From Collinsella aerofaciens (lineage in GTDB: Bacteria > Actinomycetota > Coriobacteriia > Coriobacteriales > Coriobacteriaceae): a DNA stretch of 64,000 nucleotides. Numbering within the stretch: the stretch's first letter is position 1; every line of letters begins with the position of its first letter. Under the pieces are notes generated by a model. The model was not told the DNA's origin, made no database searches, and was given only the letters and a program-made list of their open reading frames with translations. The translations under genes and the position numbers were made by a program. The stretch covers positions 1-64,000 of the forward strand of contig JAJXHK010000001.1 in assembly GCA_021639365.1 (NCBI GenBank), read 5' to 3'. This document shows, in pieces, positions 18,105-26,752 of the stretch.

Positions 18105-18902
18105 TTACTCAGGGCGGCCGCGATGGCGCTCAATCCAGCCCACGGCAAAGTCGACAAGCTCGCGTTGACGCATAAAGCGGATCATCCCGTTACCGAGAGG
18201 CGCCGTGCGCACCGAGCATTCACGCTCAAAAGCAGCGCCGATTTCATCGAAATCCTCGCCATCGACAAAGAGCGTACGGTATTCCTTCCATACGCGTCGA
18301 CCGTTTTCCACAATCGCACTGTGCTCCACACAGTCGTGCTTGTCAGGGTATTCCGCACGGGCGTCGGCCAAATGCAGGGATGTGTTCTTGTCGTAGCCCA
18401 CGCCCACGAGCAGCACATAGCCGTCCAAATCGTACAGGCGCGCGATGGGCGATCCGTCGCCAAAGATGTTGCTCAGGTCGTGGTTCTCCGTCAGGAATTG
18501 GGCGTGCGAACCGTTTGCCGCCACCGAACGCGCCGGGTGGTCGCTGCGGAGCGTGCCCGGCCACGTGCGGAACATCTCGGCCACGGCCCCCATCGTATTG
18601 GTGGGCGTGATGCGCTTGTCGTAGGCCGGCCAATTATCGCGGATCAGCTGCCACCATTCTTGCGGCTCTTGCCAATGGACGCCACTCGCCGGGTCCAGGT
18701 TTTTCCACGACTGCGTCGGCATCATGATGGTACCGGTCTCGCCCACCGTCTGGAGCAGCGCCTCGATCACCGGCTGCGCACCGCCGCACACATATCCAAG
18801 CGCGCTGAGCGAGCAATGGACCATTACCGTCTGCCCCGAGCACATTCCAACGGCAGAAAGCGCATCGAGGACATCCTGCTTGAGTACGATTTGTCGGTCC
18901 AT
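18105..18902 (-). CDS. AAC(3)-family N-acetyltransferase
   Basis: The 265-residue protein belongs to the aminoglycoside N(3)-acetyltransferase fold family: VMVHCSLSALGYV near the N-terminus, GTIMMPTQSW, then the conserved HPARSVAANGSHA and GDGSPIARLYDLDGYVLLVG, followed by NTSLHLAD with the conserved His. Members use acetyl-CoA. True aminoglycoside resistance cannot be deduced, as many chromosomal members act on other amines. The start at 18902 is set by AAAGGGG seven bases upstream. It is followed by no partner gene. Confidence 0.88.
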   Translation of the reverse strand: MDRQIVLKQDVLDALSAVGMCSGQTVMVHCSLSALGYVCGGAQPVIEALLQTVGETGTIMMPTQSWKNLDPASGVHWQEPQEWWQLIRDNWPAYDKRITPTNTMGAVAEMFRTWPGTLRSDHPARSVAANGSHAQFLTENHDLSNIFGDGSPIARLYDLDGYVLLVGVGYDKNTSLHLADARAEYPDKHDCVEHSAIVENGRRVWKEYRTLFVDGEDFDEIGAAFERECSVRTAPLGNGMIRFMRQRELVDFAVGWIERHRGRPE

Positions 18903-18950
18903 TGCCACCCCTTTCTATTTCTGGGTCCATCTTCCCACTGTTGGCGGCCG

Positions 18951-18989
18951 AAAATGATCCGTTTTCCTCCGTCTCCGAGGGATCATTTT
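18951..18989 (-). terminator. Terminator-like hairpin after the hydroxyacyl-CoA dehydrogenase gene
   Basis: Arms AAAATGATCC (18951-18960) and GGATCATTTT (18980-18989) start one base after the dehydrogenase stop codon. The T-run is inside the stem, so strength is uncertain. Confidence 0.5.
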
Positions 18990-19949
18990 TTAGTAGTTGA
19001 AGAAGCCCTCGCCCGAGCTTTCGCCCAGCTTACCTTCGTCGAGCATTTTCTTGAGGACGGACGCCATAGCCTTAAAGTTGTGGGGCATCATCATCTTTTT
19101 GAGCAGCGGGCTCACCAAGCCTGGGACCTTCTGATACTGCATGACGATGTTGTAGGCCGTCTGGATACCAACCGTGTCGAATACGCGGAACGGTCCTTTG
19201 GGGGCACCGGTGCCACGCGTCCATGCGAGGTCGATGCTCTTGGGATCGCTCACACCCGAGACGTACAGGTCCAGGCCCGAAAGCAGCCACGGCACCAGCA
19301 TGGAATTGAGCAGATAGCCGTTCTTTTCCTTGTTGACGGGCAACGCCAGCATACGGATGTCGTTGGCAAAGTCGACGAGCTCATCGAAATAGCGCTTGTC
19401 GGTCTGGTCCTGAGCCATGACCTCGGTCATGTTGTTCTTCCAGATGGAATTGGCAAAGTGCAGCGACAGGTACTTCTCGGGGCGGCCGGTGTACTTGGCA
19501 AAGGTACTCGGCAGCAGCGTGGAGGAGTTGGTCACGACGACGGTCTTTTGCGGGAGAACCGGGGCGAGCTTTTTGTAGAAGTCGATTTTTGCCTGGGTGT
19601 CCTCGGCCATAGACTCGATGACCAGGTCGGCGTCGGCCACTGCCTTGGCAAGATCGAGCTCCAGCTTGAGCGTGGAGTAGGCACGCTCGACGGCAGCGAG
19701 TGCCGCCTCCTTGTCGAAGGGCTGGCCGCTATCGGCGATACCGGCGCACCACTCGCCCGTGCCGTCCGCCATGCCCTCGATAGCAGCGATGTACTCCTCA
19801 CGCACATGATCGATCTTGGGCTGGGTGCGGCCGATGCTGCCCTCGCTGCGCAGCCAAATCGTTACATCAAAGCCGCAGTAGGCAGCCTGAAAGGCAATCT
19901 GGCTTCCCAGCACGCCACCGCCGGCAACGCAAACGGTCTTGTAGCTCAT
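18990..19949 (-). CDS. 3-hydroxyacyl-CoA dehydrogenase
   Basis: The 319-residue protein has an N-terminal Rossmann fold with VCVAGGGVLGSQIA (Gly-rich NAD motif, with G in place of the usual first xG) and DADLVIESMAED, then NSSTLLPST and the active-site region SLHFANSIWKNNMTEVM with the catalytic His. It oxidises 3-hydroxyacyl-CoA to 3-oxoacyl-CoA or works in reverse. It lies 210 bp downstream of the giant dehydratase/activase gene on the same strand, with a terminator between, so a shared acyl-CoA pathway is possible but not shown. Confidence 0.92.
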   Translation of the reverse strand: MSYKTVCVAGGGVLGSQIAFQAAYCGFDVTIWLRSEGSIGRTQPKIDHVREEYIAAIEGMADGTGEWCAGIADSGQPFDKEAALAAVERAYSTLKLELDLAKAVADADLVIESMAEDTQAKIDFYKKLAPVLPQKTVVVTNSSTLLPSTFAKYTGRPEKYLSLHFANSIWKNNMTEVMAQDQTDKRYFDELVDFANDIRMLALPVNKEKNGYLLNSMLVPWLLSGLDLYVSGVSDPKSIDLAWTRGTGAPKGPFRVFDTVGIQTAYNIVMQYQKVPGLVSPLLKKMMMPHNFKAMASVLKKMLDEGKLGESSGEGFFNY

Positions 19950-20092
19950 GGAACGGTCCTCTCTTACGTAATTCCATAGATGTGTATTTATTCAACCGTA
20001 AGGGGACTGCACGCTGGGGGTGGGTTCTATAAACGGACGGTATTTCGCGGCAAACGGCTACATTTGTTCATTATCTCAGGGTTCCATGTCCA

Positions 20093-20129
20093 ACAAAAAC
20101 GGGTGGTAGCCGGTACGGCTACCACCCGT
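20093..20129 (-). terminator. Intrinsic terminator of the dehydratase/activase gene
   Basis: A 13-bp perfect stem (ACGGGTGGTAGCC with GGCTACCACCCGT) is followed on the minus strand by TTTTTGTT. Confidence 0.9.
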
Positions 20130-20159
20130 TTGTCTCATATCTAGCCCATAGCAGGCCAG

Positions 20160-23100
20160 CTACTTCTTAATGCCGCGTCCCAGACGCTTGGCGACCGATG
20201 CAACGGCCTCCTCGCTGGCCGGCCCGCAGCTCACGCAGCCATCATGGGCACGCATCTGCCCGGTGACCTCGTCCATCGCGAGCGGCGCCACCTTCTCGAG
20301 CTTAAAGCCCTTGCCGGCGCGCATGTTCTCCTTGGCCACGCTAATCATGAGCTTAATGCGGTTGAGCTGGTTGACCTCGGACGCGCCGGGGTCGTAGTCC
20401 ACCGCGACGATATTGCTCTCGGGGTGCTGACGGCGCAGCTCCTTGATCACGGCCTTGCCCACCACGTGGTTAGGCAGGCACGCAAAGGGCTGCGTGCAGA
20501 TGATGTTGGGCGCACCGTGATCGATCAGGTCGAGCATCTCGGCCGTGAGCAACCAACCCTCGCCCATGTTGTTGCACACCGAAAGCACCGTGCGGGCCTT
20601 GTCCGCCATGGTGCCGATGCGCTCGGGCGCCTCAAAGCGGCGGGACTTTTCGAGCATCTCCTCCACCGGCGTACGCATCCAGTCCACGAGCTTAATAAGC
20701 GCTTGCATGCCCGCGCGCGTAGTGGCAGAGCTTCCCAGCTCGTCCTTCTGCAGCTCGGCATTGCTCATGGAGTACAGGAAGAAGTCGAGCAGGCCCGGCA
20801 CCACGGCCTCGCAGCCCTCGCGCTCGATCACGTCGACCACATGGTTGTTAGCCGTGGGGTGGAACTTGACCAAGATCTCGCCGACCACGCCCACGCGCGG
20901 CTTGGTGCCCTCGCCCACAAGCGGCATGGTGTCGAACGCGTGGATGGCCTCGCGGCACAGCTTGGTGTAGTTGTGGCGGTTGAACTTGGGCGCCAGCTTG
21001 CGGGCGCGCGCCATGTACTCCTCGTAGAGCGCGTTGGCGGCACCGGGCGTGGCCTCGTACGGACGGCAGCGATAGAGCATCTGCATCATGACGTCACCAA
21101 AGAGCACCGCGTACACGGCCTGCTTAAGCAGCGCCGGCGTAATCTTAAAGCCGGGGTTGTCCTCGCCGAGCGCCACGGCCGAAAGCGAGATCACCGGGAT
21201 CTCGGGGTGGCCGCTCTCGCGCAGAGCCTTGCGGATGAGTGCGATGTAGTTGGTGGCACGGCAGCCGCCGCCGGTCTGGCTGATAACCACGGCCGTCTTG
21301 GACAGGTCGTACCGACCGCTCTCGATGGCCTCCATAATCTGGCCCGTTACCAGAATCGACGGGTAGCAAATGTCATTGTTCACATAGCGCAGGCCAGCCT
21401 CGACAGCGTCGTGATCGGTTGAGGGCAGCAGTTCCAAGTTGTAGCCGGCACCGCGGAACACCTCTTTGACCAGGTCAAAGTGGATCGGCGCCATCTGCGG
21501 GCACAGGATGGTATAGCCCTCGTCACGCATCTGCTCGGTAAAGGGCACCTTGGGCCACGCGGTCGAAGCACTCTCGCGCTGAGCCTCAAACGTGTACTTG
21601 CGGCTCGCGAACGCGGGGGCATCCGTGGAGGGCGCCACCGGCGCGGCGTCGCCCTGCTCGTAGGCCTCGCCCGCAGCCGTGGCCTCGGCCAAGCGCTCGG
21701 CCTCCTGGTCCTTAAGCGCGGCCATGAGCGAGCGGATGCGGATGCGTGCGGCGCCCAGGTTGGACACCTCGTCGATCTTGAGCACGGTGTAGATCTTGCC
21801 GCTGGCCTCAAGGATTTCCTGCACCTGATCGGTGGTCAGGGCATCGAGACCGCAGCCGAAGGAATTGAGCTGGATCAGGTCCAGGTCGTTGCGCATCGTC
21901 ACAAAACGGGCGACGGCGTACAGGCGGCTGTGGTACATCCACTGGTCGACGACGCGAATCGGACGCTCGGGCTTTACCAGATGCGCGAGCGAATCCTCGG
22001 TAAAGACCGCAAAGCCAAAGCTCGAGATAAGCTCGGGCAGGGCGTGGTTGATCTCGGGGTCGTTATGGTAGGGACGGCCGGCGAGTACGATGCCGTGGCC
22101 GCCGTGGTCCTCGACCCACTTAAGAGCCTCCTCGCCCATGGTCTGGACATCCTCGTGGAAACGCGCATCGGCCTCAAAGGCAGCGTTGACGGCGGCATCG
22201 ACCTCGGAGCGCGTGATCTTGGGTCCGCGCACGCGACCGCGACCGGCTTGCGCATCGGCCACACGGTCGACGGCGAGCACCTGGTACAGACGGCGCTTGA
22301 GCTCGGTCTTATCGTGATACGGCACAAACGGATACAGGAACTCGATGTTCTGTTCGCGGATCTCGTCGATGTTGAGCGCCAGCGCCGTGGGGTAGCTCAT
22401 GACGATGGGGCAGTTATAGCAGTTACCGGCGGTCGGATCCTCCTTGCGCTCCCAGCGCACGCACGGCATCCAGATAAAGTCGACGTCACGGTCGATAAGG
22501 TTCATCACGTGGCCGTGGCTCATCTTGGCCGGATAGCACACGCTCTCGGACGGCATGGACTCGATGCCCGCCTGGTAGGTCTTTTTGCTCGACTGGTCAG
22601 ACAGCTGCACGCTAAAGCCCAAGCGCGTAAAGAACGCGTGCCAGAAGGGGTAGTTCTCGTACATGTTGAGCGCGCGCGGGATACCCACGGTGCCGCGCGG
22701 GGCCTCGTCGGGACTCAGCACCTCGCGGTTAAAGAGCAGCTCGTTTTTCTTTTTGAAGAGGTTGGGGGCCTCGGTCTTCTGCTTTTTGTGGCCGGCGCCC
22801 TTCTCGCAGCGGTTGCCGGTAATGAAGCGCCTACCGCCGCCAAAATCGTTAACGGTAAGCTGGCAGTTGTTGGAGCAACGGCCGCAGCGGACATGCTTTT
22901 GCGTCACGGTGAGGTGCGCGATGTCCTCGGCCGAGAGGATGGTCGAGGTACCGTCGGCGCCGGCGCGATCGCGGGCGAGCAGGGCCGCACCGTAGGCGCC
23001 CATGCAGCCGGCGATATCAGGACGCACGGCATGAACGCCGGTGAGCTGCTCAAACGCGCGCAGCGTGGCATCGGACATAAAGGTGCCGCCCTGAACGATT

Positions 23101-24935
23101 ACCTGGCTGCCGATCTCCTTGGGGTCACGCAGCTTAATGACTTTAAACAGGGCATTCTTGATGACGGAATAGGACAGGCCGGCCGCGATGTCGCCCACCG
23201 TGGCGCCTTCCTTTTGCGCCTGCTTGACACGCGAGTTCATAAAGACCGTGCAGCGGCTGCCCAGGTCGACCGGGGCCTTGGCATGGATGGCAGCGTTGGC
23301 GAACGCGCGCACGTCCATGTTCATAGAGACGGCGAAGCTCTCGATAAAGCTACCGCAACCCGACGAGCAGGCCTCGTTGAGCATGATGTGCTCGATCACG
23401 CCGTCCTTGACGCGCAGGCACTTCATGTCCTGGCCGCCAATGTCCAGGATGAACTCGACGCCGGGCAGGAACGCCTTGGCGCCGCGCAGGTGCGCGACGG
23501 TCTCGATCTCGCCGGAGTCGGCCTTGAGAGCCTCGATGAGCAGCGCCTCACCGTAGCCCGTGGTGGTCACGTGGCCGATGGTGCAGCCCGCGGGGATGTG
23601 GTTGTAGAAATCGGCCATGATGACCTTGGCCGTGCCTAGGATGTCGCCGTTGTTGTTGCCGTACCAGGTGTGCAGCAGCTGACCGTCCTCGCCCACGAGC
23701 GCGGCCTTCATGGTGGTGGAACCGGCGTCGATGCCGATGAACACGCGGCCGGTGTAGCCGTCGAGCTTGCCCTTGGGGACGACTTCCTGGTCGTGGCGGT
23801 TCTTGAACTCGGCAAAGTCCTCATCGGTGGCAAAGAGCGGATCCAGGCGCTCGACCTCGGCACCCTGCGTGTCGCCCAGGCTGTCGATGGCCTCGATGAG
23901 CTGCGGGAACGTGCTGAGCTTGTTGGACTCATGCGCCATGGCGGCGCCGCTCGCCACAAACAGGTGGGCGTTTTGGGGCACGATACGGTGCTCCTCGTCC
24001 AGGTTGAGCGTGAGGTAGAAGCGGTGACGCAGCTCGGAGAGATACTGCAGCGGGCCGCCCAGGAAGGCGACGTTGCCGCGGATGGGACGGCCGCACGCCA
24101 GGCCCGAGATGGTCTGGGTCACGACGGCCTGGAAGATGGAGGCGGCCACGTCCTCGGGACGGGCACCCTCGTTGAGGAGCGGCTGCACATCGGTCTTGGC
24201 AAAGACGCCGCAGCGACTGGCGATGGGATAGATGGTGGTGGCGTTGGCCGCGAGCTCGTTGAGGCCGCTCGCGTCGGTGTGCAGCAGGGTTGCCATCTGG
24301 TCGATGAACGCGCCCGTACCGCCGGCGCAGGTACCGTTCATGCGCTGCTCGATGCCGTTGTCGAAGTAGATGATCTTGGCGTCCTCGCCGCCCAGCTCGA
24401 TGGCGACGTCGGTGGCCGGGATGAGGGTCTCGACGGCACGCTTGCTGGCGATGACCTCCTGGACAAACTCCAGCTCGAGCCACTGGGACAGCAGCAGGCC
24501 GCCCGAGCCGGTAATGGCGCAGGTCATCTGGGCCGTCGGCAGCACGGTCGCGGCACCCTCGAACAGGTCGCGGGCGCAGGCACGGACGTCGGTGTGGTGG
24601 CGCTGGTACTTGGCGTAAACGATCTGGTTGTCGTCGTTGAGCACGGCGAGCTTAACGGTAGTGGAGCCCACGTCGATGCCCAGGTGCAGGTTGCCACGAG
24701 CGTTCTCGGGGTTGAAGATCGCGCCTTCGGGGGCGTGGGCGGCGGCTAGGGGCTCGGCGGCGGGCTCGCTAGCGGCGGACGTCTCCCCTGCCGCGTTCTT
24801 GGCATCGGCAACTGCCTCAGCGACTTTCTCGACAGCCGCGGTCGCCGCCTTCTGCGCGGCATCCACCACGGCAGGCGCGGCCTCGCGTGCGGCAGCGACC
24901 ATGCGGTCCTTAATGCCCTCGACGAGTTTACTCAT
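20160..24935 (-). CDS. Giant 2-hydroxyacyl-CoA dehydratase/activase fusion (BcrAD/BadFG-DUF2229-HgdB type)
   Basis: The 1591-residue protein has an Ala/Glu-rich helical N-terminus (1-75) and a first ASKHA ATPase domain starting near 82 with HLGIDVGSTTVKLAVL and the cluster-ligand region NGTCAGGTGAF. A second ATPase domain starts near 398 with FIGIDAGSTTMKAAL and has NEACSSGCGSF. A Cys-rich stretch near 682 (RCGRCSNNC), a DUF2229 region (about 750-970) and a C-terminal domain related to the dehydratase beta subunit (about 1160-1480) follow. In the known system a separate activase hydrolyses ATP to inject one electron into the dehydratase; here both are on one chain. The substrate is unknown. 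The upstream TetR gene ends 12 bp before the ATG, with GAGGAG in between. Confidence 0.9.
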   Translation of the reverse strand: MSKLVEGIKDRMVAAAREAAPAVVDAAQKAATAAVEKVAEAVADAKNAAGETSAASEPAAEPLAAAHAPEGAIFNPENARGNLHLGIDVGSTTVKLAVLNDDNQIVYAKYQRHHTDVRACARDLFEGAATVLPTAQMTCAITGSGGLLLSQWLELEFVQEVIASKRAVETLIPATDVAIELGGEDAKIIYFDNGIEQRMNGTCAGGTGAFIDQMATLLHTDASGLNELAANATTIYPIASRCGVFAKTDVQPLLNEGARPEDVAASIFQAVVTQTISGLACGRPIRGNVAFLGGPLQYLSELRHRFYLTLNLDEEHRIVPQNAHLFVASGAAMAHESNKLSTFPQLIEAIDSLGDTQGAEVERLDPLFATDEDFAEFKNRHDQEVVPKGKLDGYTGRVFIGIDAGSTTMKAALVGEDGQLLHTWYGNNNGDILGTAKVIMADFYNHIPAGCTIGHVTTTGYGEALLIEALKADSGEIETVAHLRGAKAFLPGVEFILDIGGQDMKCLRVKDGVIEHIMLNEACSSGCGSFIESFAVSMNMDVRAFANAAIHAKAPVDLGSRCTVFMNSRVKQAQKEGATVGDIAAGLSYSVIKNALFKVIKLRDPKEIGSQVIVQGGTFMSDATLRAFEQLTGVHAVRPDIAGCMGAYGAALLARDRAGADGTSTILSAEDIAHLTVTQKHVRCGRCSNNCQLTVNDFGGGRRFITGNRCEKGAGHKKQKTEAPNLFKKKNELLFNREVLSPDEAPRGTVGIPRALNMYENYPFWHAFFTRLGFSVQLSDQSSKKTYQAGIESMPSESVCYPAKMSHGHVMNLIDRDVDFIWMPCVRWERKEDPTAGNCYNCPIVMSYPTALALNIDEIREQNIEFLYPFVPYHDKTELKRRLYQVLAVDRVADAQAGRGRVRGPKITRSEVDAAVNAAFEADARFHEDVQTMGEEALKWVEDHGGHGIVLAGRPYHNDPEINHALPELISSFGFAVFTEDSLAHLVKPERPIRVVDQWMYHSRLYAVARFVTMRNDLDLIQLNSFGCGLDALTTDQVQEILEASGKIYTVLKIDEVSNLGAARIRIRSLMAALKDQEAERLAEATAAGEAYEQGDAAPVAPSTDAPAFASRKYTFEAQRESASTAWPKVPFTEQMRDEGYTILCPQMAPIHFDLVKEVFRGAGYNLELLPSTDHDAVEAGLRYVNNDICYPSILVTGQIMEAIESGRYDLSKTAVVISQTGGGCRATNYIALIRKALRESGHPEIPVISLSAVALGEDNPGFKITPALLKQAVYAVLFGDVMMQMLYRCRPYEATPGAANALYEEYMARARKLAPKFNRHNYTKLCREAIHAFDTMPLVGEGTKPRVGVVGEILVKFHPTANNHVVDVIEREGCEAVVPGLLDFFLYSMSNAELQKDELGSSATTRAGMQALIKLVDWMRTPVEEMLEKSRRFEAPERIGTMADKARTVLSVCNNMGEGWLLTAEMLDLIDHGAPNIICTQPFACLPNHVVGKAVIKELRRQHPESNIVAVDYDPGASEVNQLNRIKLMISVAKENMRAGKGFKLEKVAPLAMDEVTGQMRAHDGCVSCGPASEEAVASVAKRLGRGIKK

Positions 24936-24947
24936 CTGTCTCTCCTC

Positions 24948-25658
24948 TTAGTTGTTGGACTCGACGGCTGCGGCGGTGTCGGCCGCGTCCTCGAGCTGCA
25001 AATTCAATAGCTTCATGCCGTATTCCGGCACGTTGATATCGATAGGTTGGCCATACAGGTCACCAGGGCGCACAAAAGCGAGCACCGTCATAATGCGTGC
25101 CATGGCCTCGGGCGATTCGGTGAGCCCACGCTCAAACCAGCGCTGAATCATGCCGACCTCGGCACTCACGACGTAAGTGACGTAGTAGTCAAAGAACGTG
25201 CCCAGCGCCAGGCCCAAAATGCCCGTCTGCGCACGCGGCACCACAGCCTCACGCGCGGTGTCGATAATCCTTTTAATGAAGGCCTGGTCGCCGCCCGGAC
25301 CCAGCAGCGCACCGATTAAGTCGCGGTTGGCCGCAAGATAACGCAGCAGCTCAACCGAACCGGGCGCCGGCTCGAGCTCATCGATGTTGTGATAGAGATC
25401 AGGCAGTTGAGCTGCGGTGATGAGCTCAATACGCTCACGGATCTCGGCCAGCAAGCCGTCCTCGATTTGATTGATAAAGTCGGGGATATCGCGGTAATGC
25501 GAATAGAACGTGCGACGCGTAAGGCCGGCGCGCTCGGTGAGCGACGCGACATTAATGCGCGAAAGGTCGCCGCTTTCGGCAAGCTCGCTGGCAAGTGCCT
25601 GGCGAAGGGCACGCTGCGAGCGAAGGGACCGGCGGTCGCATTTCTCGAGCTGGGACAA
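24948..25658 (-). CDS. TetR/AcrR family regulator, probable controller of the dehydratase/activase gene
   Basis: The 236-residue protein has an N-terminal TetR helix-turn-helix (INVASLTERAGLTRRTFYSHYRD) and a C-terminal ligand domain of the type seen in DhaS-like regulators. It is the first gene of a two-gene unit with the 1591-residue fusion protein. Two inverted repeats with TTGCACA half-sites lie in its promoter region (25680-25724), which suggests autoregulation of the pair. The ligand is unknown; an acyl-CoA or related acid would fit the downstream gene but is inference. Confidence 0.9.
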   Translation of the reverse strand: MSQLEKCDRRSLRSQRALRQALASELAESGDLSRINVASLTERAGLTRRTFYSHYRDIPDFINQIEDGLLAEIRERIELITAAQLPDLYHNIDELEPAPGSVELLRYLAANRDLIGALLGPGGDQAFIKRIIDTAREAVVPRAQTGILGLALGTFFDYYVTYVVSAEVGMIQRWFERGLTESPEAMARIMTVLAFVRPGDLYGQPIDINVPEYGMKLLNLQLEDAADTAAAVESNN

Positions 25659-25679
25659 GCGTCCTCCTTGTTACTCAGC

Positions 25680-25724
25680 CTGTGCGCTATTGCACAGTGC
25701 GAGTATTATTGCACACCGTGTGCA
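25680..25724 (-). promoter_or_regulatory. Candidate TetR operator pair (TTGCACA half-sites)
   Basis: CTGTGC-N6-GCACAG at 25680-25697 and TGCACAC-C-GTGTGCA at 25710-25724 share the same half-site. They lie 22-66 bp before the TetR start codon. Confidence 0.65.
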
Positions 25725-25756
25725 TCAACACGTAAAGGCAATATTTAGATTGTGGC

Positions 25757-25780
25757 AAAGGGACTGTCCCTTTGTCCCTT
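25757..25780. repeat. Dispersed hairpin, GGGAC-TGTCCC variant (overlaps HAD stop)
   Basis: AAAGGGAC and TCCCTTTGTCCCTT can pair. The element runs into the stop codon (25779-25781) of the HAD gene. The core resembles the CCTGTCCC family. Confidence 0.6.
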
Positions 25781-26636
25781 ATTCGATGATGGTGCGGGAG
25801 TTTTGCTTGTGCATGGTGGCGAGCATGTGTTTGGGGACGGCGTGGACCATGCAGCTGCCGATAGTTGCGCTCGCGGCGGCCTTGGCTGCATCGCTTGCGT
25901 TTTTGGTCGCATAGCTGTGGCGGAAACGCTTGAGCATGGCGATGTCGTTGCCGCCGTCGCCGTAGACCGCGACCTCGTCCTCGGCAATACCGTAGTAGCC
26001 CGCTAGCCAGGCCACACTCTCGCCCTTGTTGCACGCCACGTCCGTGATCTCAAACATCACCGGATCGAACGGCGCGTTGACCACGCGGTCCGAGCGCTCG
26101 GCAAGGTACGCCTTAAGGTCGCGCTCAAGCTCGGGCGAGGTCACGCGACAATTGATCTTGCATACATCGTGACGCAGGATGTCACCGATCGACTGGTCGA
26201 AATACTGTTCCTCGTGGTACCCGCCACGCGCACGCATGCCGCGCATCACAATACGCTTGACGGGGCTGTCCTTTTTAAAGCCCGCTTGATGCATCTCGAA
26301 CGAACCGCTCGAGAACATGCCATCGGGCGTGGAGCAATCAAAACAAATGTCCGGGAACGCCTTGAGCAGCTCCTCGGTAACCTGCGGGTCGATGGTCCAG
26401 GTCTTGAGCACCTCTCCATGGCTGTCGCGCACGATGGACCCATTGGAGCAGCAGGCATCGAGCGCCAGCCCCGTAAAGCCATGCTCGCCGATCGGCAACG
26501 TCGAGCGTCCAGTCGCGGGAACCACGTGCAGGCCAGCCTCAGTCAGCTCGCGAATGGCGCGGCGGATAGTCCCATCTGCCTCGTGCAGGGCGTTCAGCAG
26601 CGTTCCGTCTAAGTCACTCGCAAACATCTTGATCAT
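25779..26636 (-). CDS. Cof-type HAD-superfamily phosphatase
   Basis: The 285-residue protein has all HAD motifs: DLDGTLL (nucleophile and acid Asp) near the N-terminus, the Thr/Ser motif in VVPATGRS, a Lys in the NKGESVAWL region, and GDGGNDIAML. The large insert between motifs is the C2 cap of Cof/YidA-type sugar-phosphate phosphatases. The start at 26636 is chosen because AGAGAGG is seven bases before it; an ATG two codons upstream is too close to that site. Both lie inside a 23-bp perfect inverted repeat (26635-26692). The substrate is unknown. Confidence 0.92.
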   Translation of the reverse strand: MIKMFASDLDGTLLNALHEADGTIRRAIRELTEAGLHVVPATGRSTLPIGEHGFTGLALDACCSNGSIVRDSHGEVLKTWTIDPQVTEELLKAFPDICFDCSTPDGMFSSGSFEMHQAGFKKDSPVKRIVMRGMRARGGYHEEQYFDQSIGDILRHDVCKINCRVTSPELERDLKAYLAERSDRVVNAPFDPVMFEITDVACNKGESVAWLAGYYGIAEDEVAVYGDGGNDIAMLKRFRHSYATKNASDAAKAAASATIGSCMVHAVPKHMLATMHKQNSRTIIE

Positions 26637-26692
26637 GGGCATGCCTCTCTTTCGTCTGCACGATATTTTAGACGAAAGAGAGGCATGCCCAT
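26635..26692. repeat. Perfect 23-bp inverted repeat over the HAD gene start
   Basis: Arms 26635-26657 and 26670-26692 are exact inverted copies around a 12-base AT-rich spacer. One arm contains the ribosome site and both candidate ATG codons of the HAD gene. On the minus strand the spacer offers TAAAAT as a possible -10. Confidence 0.95.
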
Positions 26693-26752
26693 ACAAGGGT
26701 GTTCCAACGCGCCTGGACATTCGCTTCCGCAGGGCAACGGTGCCCCAGCGCG

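Noticed and set aside
18105..18902. Calling the AAC(3)-like gene an aminoglycoside resistance gene
   Set aside because: Many chromosomal members of the family have other substrates. Sequence alone and the unremarkable context do not support a resistance role.
17958..19979. 673-codon plus-strand open frame
   Set aside because: It lies antisense to the AAC(3)-like and hydroxyacyl-CoA dehydrogenase genes, which both have clear motifs and ribosome sites. The antisense protein is Arg/His-rich, as expected of a shadow frame.
20244..24749. Several long plus-strand open frames opposite the dehydratase/activase gene
   Set aside because: They are shadows of a high-GC gene whose own motifs are unmistakable.
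26635..26692. 23-bp inverted repeat as a terminator for the MFS gene
   Set aside because: No T-run follows the stem in the direction of transcription, and one arm carries the start of the next gene.
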